A stretch of DNA of 64,000 nt from Acidovorax sp. FHTAMBA. GTDB taxonomy: Bacteria; Pseudomonadota; Gammaproteobacteria; Burkholderiales; Burkholderiaceae_C. Both the position numbers and the translations under genes were made by a program. The stretch spans positions 1,433,501 through 1,497,500 of the forward strand of contig NZ_CP152407.1 of NCBI RefSeq assembly GCF_038958875.1. The letters run 5' to 3'. Positions 34,492 through 42,566 of the stretch are shown piece after piece (positions within the stretch are counted from its first letter, which is position 1; the number at the start of each line of letters is the position of its first letter). The notes beneath the pieces are model-generated. The model searched no databases, had not been told where the DNA came from, and saw only the letters and a list, made by a program, of their open reading frames with translations.

Positions 34492-35478
34492 ATGAGTTTC
34501 TTCGCCATCCTGTTCGCTCTGCTGATCGAGCAGGCCCGTCCTCTGGCACGTACCAACCCCATCCATGCGGGCCTTCGTGCGTGGGCACTATCTGTCAGCC
34601 GCAATTTTGACGCGGGCAAGCAGCACCACGGCTGGGTGGCGTGGTGCCTTGCAGTCCTTGTGCCGGCACTGGTCACGCTGGCCATCCACTGGCTGCTGCT
34701 GTGGGGATTGGGTTGGCCGTTTGCGGTGCTCTGGAGCGTTGCTGTGCTCTATATCACATTGGGCTTTCGGCAGTTCAGCCACCACTTCACCAGCATTCGC
34801 GATGCGCTGGAAGAGGGCGACGAAGATGCTGCCCGCGAGCGGCTGGCCCACTGGCAGCAGGTGGACGTGGGTGCGCTGCCGCGCAGCGAGATCGTGCGCC
34901 ACGTGATCGAATACTCGGTGCTGGCAGCGCACCGCCATGTGTTTGGCGTGCTGGCGTGGTTTTCGGTGCTCGCGGCGCTGGGCCTGGGCCCTACGGGCGC
35001 GGTGCTTTATCGTCTGGCCGAGTTCGTGTCACGCCACTGGCACTACCGGCTGCGCTCGGGCGCACAGCCCGCCAGTGCCTCACTGCAGAGGGCTTCTGCC
35101 CAAGCGTGGACGGCCATCGATTGGCTTCCTGCGCGGCTCACTGCCCTGAGCTTCGCGGTGGTTGGCAGTTTTGAGGAGGCGATCGAGGGATGGCGTTTTC
35201 ATGCCCAGCGTTTTCCCAACGACAACGATGGCGTGGTGCTTGCCGCAACGGCGGGTGCCATCAACGTGCGCCTGGGCGGAGAAGCCCTGAAGGCCCGCAC
35301 GGACCTTCATGCGCCGCAGGGGCTGGAGATCGATGCGGATCTGGGCGACAGCGACGCCACCCCCGGCCGCGAACCCGAAGTGGGGCATCTGCGCAGCGTG
35401 GTGGGGCTGGTATGGCGCTCCGTGGTGGTGTGGATGCTGCTGCTGGCGCTGCTCACCCTGGCGCGTCTGCTGGGCTAG
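34492..35478 (+). CDS. CobD/CbiB-like integral membrane protein
   Basis: 328 aa from the ATG at 34492 (MSFFAILFALLIEQARPL). About five hydrophobic segments with the loop GLRAWALSVSRNFDAGKQHHGW match the CobD/CbiB family. The conserved block VEYSVLAAHRHVFGVLAWF occupies the position of the CbiB core. No other cobalamin genes are nearby, and in this lineage the protein is a short, divergent relative, so a role in cobinamide synthesis should not be assumed. A TATCAT hexamer ends six bases before the ATG and no Shine-Dalgarno is visible. Confidence 0.75.
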   Translation: MSFFAILFALLIEQARPLARTNPIHAGLRAWALSVSRNFDAGKQHHGWVAWCLAVLVPALVTLAIHWLLLWGLGWPFAVLWSVAVLYITLGFRQFSHHFTSIRDALEEGDEDAARERLAHWQQVDVGALPRSEIVRHVIEYSVLAAHRHVFGVLAWFSVLAALGLGPTGAVLYRLAEFVSRHWHYRLRSGAQPASASLQRASAQAWTAIDWLPARLTALSFAVVGSFEEAIEGWRFHAQRFPNDNDGVVLAATAGAINVRLGGEALKARTDLHAPQGLEIDADLGDSDATPGREPEVGHLRSVVGLVWRSVVVWMLLLALLTLARLLG

Positions 35479-35520
35479 GCGTAAGCCCGGTTTGGGCCGC
35501 CTTCGGCGCCTTGCGCGCCT

Positions 35521-36465
35521 TCAATACCGCGTGTGGCTCAGCTCTTCAAACAGATCGCTATAAATTTTATAGCGTGTTGCGCTTATTCCACCTGCGCCGG
35601 GGCCTGATTTGACTGCATCCAGAACACCGCAGCCGGGCTCGTGCAGGTGGGTGCAGTTGTAAAACTTGCAGGCAGTCGCATGGGCAGCAATATCGGGCAT
35701 GCAGGCCGCCAGTTGCATGGGGGCAATGTGGTACAGCCCAAATTCCTGGAACCCTGGCGAATCGATGAGGGCGGTGGTGCGGGCTTTGTCCATCCAGTAC
35801 CAGTGCGTGCTGGTGGTGGTGTGTTTGCCCGAATTCAGGGCCTGGGAGATTTCGCCGGTGAGCACGGAGGCGCCTGGCACCAGCAGATTGATGAGGGTGC
35901 TCTTGCCCGACCCCGAGGGGCCCAGCACCAGGGTGGTCTTGCCCTGCAGGTGCTCCATCAGCAGGGCGCGGTCCACGTCACTTGACAGCGCCAGCGACAA
36001 CGGGAGCACGCCATAGTGTTTGCCGCCACCCATGTGCCGGTAGGGCAGCAGGCGCTCCCAGGCGCGGGCGAAGGGTTCGACCAGGTCGCTCTTGTTGAGC
36101 GCAATGATGGGCGTGATGCCCTCGGCCTCGGCAGCGATCAGTGCACGCGCAAGCTGGCTTTCTGAAAAGACGGGTTCGGCGGCGATCAGGATCAACACCT
36201 GGTCCAGGTTGGCAGCAAAGGACTTGGTGCGGATCTCGTCCTGGCGGTAAAAGAGGTTGCGCCGTTCCTTGACCTTTTCGATGGTGCCTTCCTCGCCCTG
36301 GCCGGGTGGGGGAGCCTGCCACAGCACATGGTCACCGACCACGGCATGGCTTTTTTTTCCGCGTGGATGGCAGATGCGGCGTTCACCATCGGGCGTCTCG
36401 ACCATGCAGTGGCGCCCATGGCTGGCCACCACGGTGCCTTCCATGAGCGCGCTGCGTTCACCCAT
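35521..36465 (-). CDS. rsgA: Ribosome small-subunit GTPase RsgA
   Basis: Circularly permuted GTPase that checks 30S maturation. 314 aa from the ATG at 36465. It has an OB-fold N-terminus, then G4 IIALNKSDL, G1 VLGPSGSGKSTLINLL, G3 IDSPGFQEFGLYH, and a C-terminal zinc knuckle C..C..H..C around KFYNCTHLHEPGC. Three starts are possible (36474 TTG, 36465 ATG, 36444 ATG) with no decisive ribosome-binding site. The last 30 residues (SGPGAGGISATRYKIYSDLF) are encoded across a dispersed repeat copy. Third gene of a protease-phhB-rsgA run. Confidence 0.93.
   Translation of the reverse strand: MGERSALMEGTVVASHGRHCMVETPDGERRICHPRGKKSHAVVGDHVLWQAPPPGQGEEGTIEKVKERRNLFYRQDEIRTKSFAANLDQVLILIAAEPVFSESQLARALIAAEAEGITPIIALNKSDLVEPFARAWERLLPYRHMGGGKHYGVLPLSLALSSDVDRALLMEHLQGKTTLVLGPSGSGKSTLINLLVPGASVLTGEISQALNSGKHTTTSTHWYWMDKARTTALIDSPGFQEFGLYHIAPMQLAACMPDIAAHATACKFYNCTHLHEPGCGVLDAVKSGPGAGGISATRYKIYSDLFEELSHTRY
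35554..35620 (+). repeat. Dispersed palindromic repeat, copy 9 (3' end of rsgA)
   Basis: GCTATAAATTTTATAGCG, TGTTGCGCTTATTCC, CTGCGCCGGGGCC, TGATTTGAC. The first hairpin is perfect. It is translated within RsgA on the other strand at about residues 282-304. Confidence 0.65.
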
Positions 36466-36488
36466 GGTGTGCAAGTCTGATCATGGGG

Positions 36489-36824
36489 TCAGGCCACCAG
36501 CGCATCGAACGCGCTGGCGCAGTCGAAGTCGGTGGCAGAGATGCCGTTCACATCGTGCGTGTTCAGGCGCACCACACAGCGGTTGTAGTGCACCGACAGG
36601 TCGGGGTGGTGGTCCTGGGCGTTGGCGACGAACGCCAGCGCGTTCACGAACGAGATGGTCTCGTAGTAGTTGGCGAACTGGTACGTTTTTTCGATGGCCA
36701 CGTGGGCGCCGTCGCCAGTCAGGGTCCAGCCTTCGAGTTTGGCCAGATTTGCTACAACTTCAGTAGCTGTCAGCGCACGACGGGTGTGCGTTGACCAGTC
36801 TTTCTTCTTCAACATGGTGCTCAT
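36489..36824 (-). CDS. phhB: Pterin-4a-carbinolamine dehydratase
   Basis: Recycles the pterin cofactor of aromatic amino acid hydroxylases. 111 aa. The active-site run AQDHHPDLSVHYNRCVVRLNTHD (in two parts) with the HHP and distal His is intact. The ATG at 36824 overlaps the stop of the upstream protease gene as ATGA, so translation is coupled. No phenylalanine hydroxylase gene is nearby. Residues about 9-25 (RRALTATEVVANLAK) are encoded by a dispersed repeat copy. Confidence 0.92.
   Translation of the reverse strand: MSTMLKKKDWSTHTRRALTATEVVANLAKLEGWTLTGDGAHVAIEKTYQFANYYETISFVNALAFVANAQDHHPDLSVHYNRCVVRLNTHDVNGISATDFDCASAFDALVA
36748..36796 (+). repeat. Dispersed palindromic repeat, copy 10 (in phhB)
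   Basis: TTTGCTACAACTTCAGTAGC, TGTCAGCGCACG, GTGTGCGTTGACC. The first hairpin is clear and the tail is lost. It lies in the N-terminal codons of phhB. Confidence 0.5.
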
Positions 36825-38128
36825 GGGTGTGCAGGGGTTTGCATGCGTGCCAACCGCTCTGTAGCGGGTGGGTGCGAGTAGTAGAACTTCACGTACACCG
36901 GGTCAGGGGTGAGCGTGGAGGCATTGTCTTCGTACAGCTTGAGCAAGGCCGATGACAGGTCGGCGCCGCTGGCCTGGGCCACGGCGTACGCGTCTGCCTG
37001 GAACTCGTGGTGGCGCGAAAGTTGGGAGAACAGCGGGGAGATGAAAAACGTGACGACCGGCACCACGAGCATGAACAGCAGCAGGGCCAGCGCATCATTG
37101 GGGGCTGCAGCCATGGCCGGATCGAGCGACACACTTGGCCGCACGCCCAGGCCGGTGTAGAACCACACCTGGTTGGAGAGCCAGCCCAGCAGCGCAAAGC
37201 CCGCCAGGCTCAATGCGAACAAGGTCACGATGCGCTGGATGATGTGCCGATGCTTGAAATGCCCCAGCTCATGCGCCAGCACAGCCTCGACCTCGCCCGG
37301 GGTCAACTGGCGCAGCAGGGTGTCATAGAACACCACGCGCTTTGCGGCACCAAAGCCCGTGAAGTAGGCGTTGGCATGGGCACTGCGCCGGCTGCCATCC
37401 ATCACGAACAGCCCTTTGGCCGAGAAGCCGCAGCGTCGCATGAGTGCCGTCACGCGCGCCTTGAGCGACTCGTCTTCAAGCGGCTGGAACTTGTTGAACA
37501 GCGGGGCAATGAAAGTGGGATACACCACCATCAGCAGCAGGTTGAAACCCATCCAGAAGCACCAGGCCCACAGCCACCACAGCGGGCCGGTCGCGCCCAT
37601 GATCCACAGGATCAGCGCGGCAATCGGCAGGCCGATGAGGGCGCCGACCAGCAGGCCCTTGAGCGCATCGGTCACCCACAGGCGCCAGGTCATCTTGTTG
37701 AAGCCAAACCGCTCTTCGACAACAAAGGTCTGGTACAGCGACAGCGGCAGGTCGATCAGGCCGCTGATGGCAGCAAAGGCGGCGAGCAGCGCGAGCTGTT
37801 GCCACATTCCGCCACCCAGGGTGCCGAGCAATGTCTGATTCAATGCGTCCAGCCCGCCCAGGAGCGTCCAGCCCAGGAGCACCGCCGCACCCAGTGCCAT
37901 TTCCAGCAAACCCAGGCGCGCCTTGGTGATCGTGTAGTCCGCAGCCTTCTGGTGCGCCGCCAGAGATATGCGCTCGGCAAATGCTGCGGGGACTTCGCTG
38001 CGGTGCCGCGCCACATGCCGGATCTGGCGCGTAGCAAGCCAGAACTTGAGTGCCAGGCCCAGGGTAAGAGCGGCAGCAAACGCAAGCGTCAGCGCCATGG
38101 CGGGGGAGAAGGCTTCGGAAGTGGGCAT
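36821..38128 (-). CDS. M48 family membrane metalloprotease (Ste24-like)
   Basis: 435 aa, about seven hydrophobic segments. The zinc motif VLAHELGHFKHRH and the downstream ligand in RHHEFQADAYAVAQASGA place it with Ste24/CaaX-type proteases; WTLLGGLDALN and RLWVTDALKGLLVGALIGLP belong to the membrane part. Bacteria lack prenylated CaaX proteins, so it is more likely a membrane quality-control protease. The ATG at 38128 is the first that clears the divergent orn gene; 38098 is an alternative. Confidence 0.88.
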   Translation of the reverse strand: MPTSEAFSPAMALTLAFAAALTLGLALKFWLATRQIRHVARHRSEVPAAFAERISLAAHQKAADYTITKARLGLLEMALGAAVLLGWTLLGGLDALNQTLLGTLGGGMWQQLALLAAFAAISGLIDLPLSLYQTFVVEERFGFNKMTWRLWVTDALKGLLVGALIGLPIAALILWIMGATGPLWWLWAWCFWMGFNLLLMVVYPTFIAPLFNKFQPLEDESLKARVTALMRRCGFSAKGLFVMDGSRRSAHANAYFTGFGAAKRVVFYDTLLRQLTPGEVEAVLAHELGHFKHRHIIQRIVTLFALSLAGFALLGWLSNQVWFYTGLGVRPSVSLDPAMAAAPNDALALLLFMLVVPVVTFFISPLFSQLSRHHEFQADAYAVAQASGADLSSALLKLYEDNASTLTPDPVYVKFYYSHPPATERLARMQTPAHP

Positions 38129-38165
38129 GAACGGCGAGTTTAGGCCATCGGCGACAATGCGCGCC

Positions 38166-38744
38166 ATGTCAGAAGCCAACAACCCCACCCCCCACGCACT
38201 TGCCAAATCTGATCAGAACCTGGTCTGGCTCGACTGCGAAATGACCGGCCTGGAGCCCGATACCGACCGCCTGCTGGAAATCGCCGTCATCGTGACGGGA
38301 CCGAGTCTGGAGCCCCGCATCGAGGGGCCCGTTTTTGCGATCCACCAGTCCGATGAACTGCTGGGCAAGATGGATGCCTGGAACAAGGGCACCCACGGCC
38401 GCAGCGGCCTCATCGACAAGGTGAAGGCCTCGACCGTAACGGAGGAGGAGGCAGAGCAGCAGATCATTGCCTTCCTGAGCAAATATGTGCCCAAGGGGAC
38501 CGCGCCCATGTGCGGCAACAGCATCGGTCAGGACCGGCGCTTTCTGGTGCGCTACATGCCCAAGCTGGAGCGATTCTTCCATTACCGCAACGTGGACGTG
38601 AGCACCCTTAAGGAATTGGCCAAGCGCTGGAAGCCCGAGGCCTACACCAGCTTCAAGAAAGCGCAGAAGCACACGGCCCTGGCCGACGTGCACGAATCCA
38701 TTGATGAGCTGGCGCACTACCGCAAGCACCTGCTGTCGGTATAG
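38166..38744 (+). CDS. orn: Oligoribonuclease
   Basis: DEDDh 3'-5' exonuclease that degrades 2-5-nt RNAs and pGpG, thereby completing c-di-GMP breakdown. 192 aa: LVWLDCEMTGLEPDTDRLLEIA holds the first Asp and Glu, GNSIGQDRRFLVRYMP the second Asp, and HTALADVHESIDEL the last His/Asp. The ATG at 38166 has no Shine-Dalgarno; a GACAAT hexamer ends seven bases upstream. Divergent from the Ste24-like protease with about 37 bp between starts. Confidence 0.97.
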   Translation: MSEANNPTPHALAKSDQNLVWLDCEMTGLEPDTDRLLEIAVIVTGPSLEPRIEGPVFAIHQSDELLGKMDAWNKGTHGRSGLIDKVKASTVTEEEAEQQIIAFLSKYVPKGTAPMCGNSIGQDRRFLVRYMPKLERFFHYRNVDVSTLKELAKRWKPEAYTSFKKAQKHTALADVHESIDELAHYRKHLLSV

Positions 38745-39053
38745 CCGCATGGGGCCGCGGGCAGACGGCGCTCCTCGGGGAAAATGGAGCTGGAGTCGAT
38801 AGGGCTTGCGGGAAAATACCTATTCATGTCATAATCAGCGGCTGCGCAGGAAAGTGTTCCTAGCAGTTTGTGCATCTCCCCTCACACACAGGGCTTGCCG
38901 GCCGACTGCCTCCAGGCAGTACAGGACCAGCGAACAACGCCCACCAGCATCCGCCCAGAGCAATGCAGGTTTCGTTTGATGGTTGATGTTTTTTAACCAT
39001 TGACGAAGCCACCCGCAGGCTACGCTTGCGATCGTCTTCGTGAGAGAAAAATC
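38745..39053 (+). promoter_or_regulatory. Promoter and long leader of the DEAD-box helicase gene
   Basis: No gene is evident in these 309 bases. TTGCGG at 38806-38811, an 18-base spacer and CATAAT at 38830-38835 make a good sigma-70 promoter. Transcription from about 38842 gives a leader near 210 bases containing a small hairpin (ATGGTT / AACCAT around 38979-38999). Such leaders are common for autoregulated or cold-induced RNA helicases. Confidence 0.55.
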
Positions 39054-40931
39054 ATGACCGACACCTCTTTGGTGCAGGGCGAATTCGCGCCTGCCGATAC
39101 TTCCTTTGCTGCCGAGATTTCCGTGCAGTCTTCCCCTCTGGACGCCGTGGTGGCAGCTGCGGCCGACGTTGCCGTGACCGCTGAACCCAACGGCTTTATT
39201 GAGTTGGGCCTCGCCCCTGAACTGGTGCAAGCCGTAGCTGACCTGGGCTACACCCAGCCCACCAGCGTGCAGCTCAAGGCCATTCCCTTGGCCATGGGCA
39301 GCGGCAACGACTCCACCAAGTTCATCGACTTGATGGTTTCCAGCCAGACTGGCAGCGGTAAGACTGCCGCCTTCCTGCTGCCCGTGCTGCACACGCTGAT
39401 CAACCAGCAGGCTGCTGCCGAAGCCGAAGAGCGCGCTGCTTTCGAGCGCGCCGTGGCCGAAGCCGCCGCCCGTGGCGAACCTGCCCCCAAGCGTGCCAAA
39501 CGCAAGGACCCCACCAGCTCGCGCAACTTCAAGGCCGCCACCCCTGGCGCCCTGATCCTGTGCCCCACGCGTGAACTGGCTCAGCAAGTCGCACACGATG
39601 CCATCGACCTGGTCAAGCATTGCCGTGGCCTGCGCGTGGCCAACGTGGTGGGCGGCATGCCTTACCAGCTGCAGATCGCCAAGCTGCAGAACGCCGACCT
39701 GGTGGTGGCCACTCCTGGCCGCCTGCTGGATCTGCAGCGCTCGATGCAGATCAAGCTCGACAAGGTGCAGTTCCTGGTCGTTGACGAAGCCGACCGCATG
39801 CTCGACCTGGGCTTCTCGGACGACCTGGCCGAACTGAACCAGCTGACCGCCCAGCGCAAGCAGACCATGATGTTCAGCGCCACGTTCGCACCCCGTATCC
39901 AGCAGCTCGCCATGCGCGTGATGCACGACGGAGGTTCGTCTGTGCAGAAGGTCACCATTGACTCTCCGCAAGAGAAGCACGCCAACATCAAGCAGGTGCT
40001 GTACTGGGCCGACAACGCCCAGCACAAGCGCAAGATGCTGGACCACTGGCTGCGTGACACCACGATCAACCAGGCCATCGTGTTCGCCAGCACCCAGGTG
40101 GAATGCGACGGCCTGGCCAACGACCTGCAGCAAGAGGGCTTCTCGGCCGTAGCGCTGCACGGCGCCCTCAGCCAGGGTCTGCGCAACCGCCGTTTGATGG
40201 CACTGCGCGCCGGCCAGGTGCAGATCCTGGTGGCCACCGATGTCGCCGCACGCGGCATCGACGTGCCCACCATCACCCACGTGTTCAACTTCGGCCTGCC
40301 CATGAAGGCCGAGGACTACACCCACCGCATCGGCCGTACCGGCCGTGCGGGCCGCGATGGCCTGGCCATCACGTTTGCCGAGTTCCGCGATCGCCGCAAG
40401 ATCTACGACATTGAGTCGTACAGCCGCCAGCAGTTCAAGGCCGAAGTGATTCCGGGCATGGAGCCTTCGCAGCGCGCGCCGCAGGCACCTCGCGGTGGCG
40501 ATTTTGGTGGTGGCCGTGGCGCTCCGGGCCGTTCGTATGACAACCGCGACAACCCATCGCGCGGCCGCTTCGGTGGTCCCGCACGTGGTGGCAATGACCG
40601 TGGTGGTTTCGGTGGTGGCTTTGGCGGTGGTTTCGCTGGCCGTGACAACCGTGGTGCTCCTGCCCGTGGTGAAGGCGGTGGCGGTTTTGCGGGCCGTGAT
40701 GACCGTGGTGGCGACCGTGGTTTTGCACCGCGTCGTGACGGAGAAGGTTACGGCCGCAAGCCTGGATTTGGTGACGCAGGCCGTGGTGGCTTTGCTCCAC
40801 GTGGCGATGCGGGTGCACCACGCGGTGATTTCGCGCCACGCAAACCGGCATTTGCCAAGCCCGCTGGTGGTGGCGGCAAGCCTTTCGTGGCCCATGATGC
40901 CCGCAAGCGCCCGGCACGACCCGCGCGTTGA
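39054..40931 (+). CDS. DEAD-box RNA helicase with RGG-rich tail (RhlE-like)
   Basis: 625 aa from the ATG at 39054 (MTDTSLVQGEF). A 45-residue Ala-rich N-terminal lead precedes the Q motif GYTQPTSVQLKAIPLAM, motif I SSQTGSGKTAAFLLP, a charged insertion (AEAEERAAFERAVAEAA), motif II VVDEADRML, motif III MMFSATF and motif VI HRIGRTGRAGR. The last 150 residues are Gly/Arg/Asp-rich (GGNDRGGFGGGFGGG) and likely bind RNA or phase-separate. It has a long leader and its own terminator. Confidence 0.92.
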   Translation: MTDTSLVQGEFAPADTSFAAEISVQSSPLDAVVAAAADVAVTAEPNGFIELGLAPELVQAVADLGYTQPTSVQLKAIPLAMGSGNDSTKFIDLMVSSQTGSGKTAAFLLPVLHTLINQQAAAEAEERAAFERAVAEAAARGEPAPKRAKRKDPTSSRNFKAATPGALILCPTRELAQQVAHDAIDLVKHCRGLRVANVVGGMPYQLQIAKLQNADLVVATPGRLLDLQRSMQIKLDKVQFLVVDEADRMLDLGFSDDLAELNQLTAQRKQTMMFSATFAPRIQQLAMRVMHDGGSSVQKVTIDSPQEKHANIKQVLYWADNAQHKRKMLDHWLRDTTINQAIVFASTQVECDGLANDLQQEGFSAVALHGALSQGLRNRRLMALRAGQVQILVATDVAARGIDVPTITHVFNFGLPMKAEDYTHRIGRTGRAGRDGLAITFAEFRDRRKIYDIESYSRQQFKAEVIPGMEPSQRAPQAPRGGDFGGGRGAPGRSYDNRDNPSRGRFGGPARGGNDRGGFGGGFGGGFAGRDNRGAPARGEGGGGFAGRDDRGGDRGFAPRRDGEGYGRKPGFGDAGRGGFAPRGDAGAPRGDFAPRKPAFAKPAGGGGKPFVAHDARKRPARPAR

Positions 40932-40964
40932 TGCTCACTGTCAGAGGGCTTTGCCCTCTACTGC

Positions 40965-40997
40965 AAAGGCTGGTTCCGCAAGGTGCCAGCCTTTTTT
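40965..40997 (+). terminator. Rho-independent terminator of the helicase gene
   Basis: AAAGGCTGG pairs with CCAGCCTTT around a 12-base loop and is followed by further T residues. Confidence 0.82.
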
Positions 40998-41067
40998 CAT
41001 GGCGGCGACGCTTCGGGGGCAGCTGTGATCAATGGCTCGTCAATAATGACCACTGGAGGAATCTGCT

Positions 41068-42534
41068 GTGTCTTCTTCGTTGTCGTCGGGTGCTGACTTT
41101 GAGCACATGTTTGATCTGGCGCCTGTGTCGCTCTGGCTGGAGGATTACAGTGACCTGAAACGGCTTTTTGACGGCTGGCGTGCCCAGGGAGTCACAGACT
41201 TGCGCTCCCATCTTGCGCAGGATCCGGGCAGGCTACGTCAGTGCAGCGCGGCCCTCAAGGTGCTCAAAGTCAACCGGCGTACGCTGGCGCTGTTTGCCGC
41301 CGAGAGCCAGCAAACGCTCGAATCAAACCTGGACAAGGTATTCAGGGATGACATGCACGACGCAGTCATCCATGAACTCGCCGCACTGTGGGCGGGGAAG
41401 CTGGAGTTTTCAAACCAGTCTGTCAACTACGCACTCGATGGCCGAAGGCTTGACGTCCAGATTCGTGCCCGCGTGCTGCCGGGCTACGAACAGGACTGGG
41501 GCCGCGTGCTGATTTCACTGGAAGACATCACGGCGCAGGTGCAGGGTGCTCTCCAGCTGCGGCGCAGCGAAAGGTACGCGCGCGACCTGTTTGAGCATTC
41601 ACCGGTATCACTGTGGGTGGAGGATTTCAGCGCGGTAAAGGCACTGCTTGACGGGGTTCGCGCGAGCGGGATTGACGACTTCAAAACCTTCATCAAGGTA
41701 CACCCTGAATTTGTCACACGTTGCATGCAGGAAATCCGTGTCATCGATGTCAATCAGCAGACGCTGCGCATGTTCGGGGCGTCCAGCAAGGAGATGCTGC
41801 TCAACAATATCGGGCGGGTATTCAGGGGTGAGATGCACGAATCCTTTGCCGAGCAGCTGCTCGATCTGTGGGAGGGCAAGACTTTCCAGCAGCGCGAAGT
41901 CGTCAACTACGCACTGTCCGGCGATGCGGTGTACATCCACATGCAGTTTTCGGTGTTGGCGGACTTTCTTGCCGACTGGGGGCTGGTGCTGTTGTCACTG
42001 GTGGACATCACGGCCCGCAAAAAGGCAGAGGCGTACCTGGAGTACCTTGGCAAACATGATGTCCTGACCCAGCTGCGCAACCGGGCGTTTTATGCCGAAG
42101 AGCTCAACCGCATCACCCGCAAAGGTCCGTGGCCTTTGTCCATCATCGCCATCGACCTGAACGGGCTGAAGGCGGTGAATGACGAGCAGGGCCATGCAGC
42201 AGGGGATTCACTCTTGCGCAGGGTGGGCGAAGTGCTGGCCAAGGCCGTGGATCCGCCGGCTTGTGCGGCGCGCATCGGAGGCGACGAGTTTATCGTGCTG
42301 TTGCCTGGCGTGGACGAGCGCAGCGCCCTGGCGCTTCAGGACCGGATTCTCTCCATGCTCGAGCTGAACAACCAGTTCTACCCGGGTCAGCCCGTCAGTT
42401 TGGCAATCGGCATTGCCTCATGCCAATCAGGCGATATGGTGGAGTCGGCCATCCACCGTGCTGACCAGGCGATGTATGCGGAAAAAACCAGGTACTACCA
42501 GGACAAGGGTGTTGACCGGCGGTACGCCTGCTAG
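41068..42534 (+). CDS. Diguanylate cyclase with two tandem PAS-like domains
   Basis: 488 aa. Two related sensor domains occupy about residues 10-155 and 172-318; each opens with APVSLWLEDYS / SPVSLWVEDFS and closes with ISLEDITAQ / LSLVDITAR. The GGDEF domain begins HDVLTQLRNRAFY and its active site is ARIGGDEFIVLLPG near residue 404. No RxxD inhibitory site stands five residues ahead of it. It should make c-di-GMP in response to an unknown cue; no membrane segment is visible. The GTG start at 41068 is fixed by GGAGG eight bases upstream. It converges with a degenerate HD-GYP gene. Confidence 0.9.
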   Translation: MSSSLSSGADFEHMFDLAPVSLWLEDYSDLKRLFDGWRAQGVTDLRSHLAQDPGRLRQCSAALKVLKVNRRTLALFAAESQQTLESNLDKVFRDDMHDAVIHELAALWAGKLEFSNQSVNYALDGRRLDVQIRARVLPGYEQDWGRVLISLEDITAQVQGALQLRRSERYARDLFEHSPVSLWVEDFSAVKALLDGVRASGIDDFKTFIKVHPEFVTRCMQEIRVIDVNQQTLRMFGASSKEMLLNNIGRVFRGEMHESFAEQLLDLWEGKTFQQREVVNYALSGDAVYIHMQFSVLADFLADWGLVLLSLVDITARKKAEAYLEYLGKHDVLTQLRNRAFYAEELNRITRKGPWPLSIIAIDLNGLKAVNDEQGHAAGDSLLRRVGEVLAKAVDPPACAARIGGDEFIVLLPGVDERSALALQDRILSMLELNNQFYPGQPVSLAIGIASCQSGDMVESAIHRADQAMYAEKTRYYQDKGVDRRYAC

Positions 42535-42566
42535 CGTGGGCTGATCGGGGTTTGCTGAGAGTTGTT

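Noticed and set aside
38835..40895. A 686-codon minus-strand frame opposite the helicase.
   Set aside because: Low-complexity Thr/Ala/His-rich mirror of the helicase; all DEAD-box motifs are on the plus strand.
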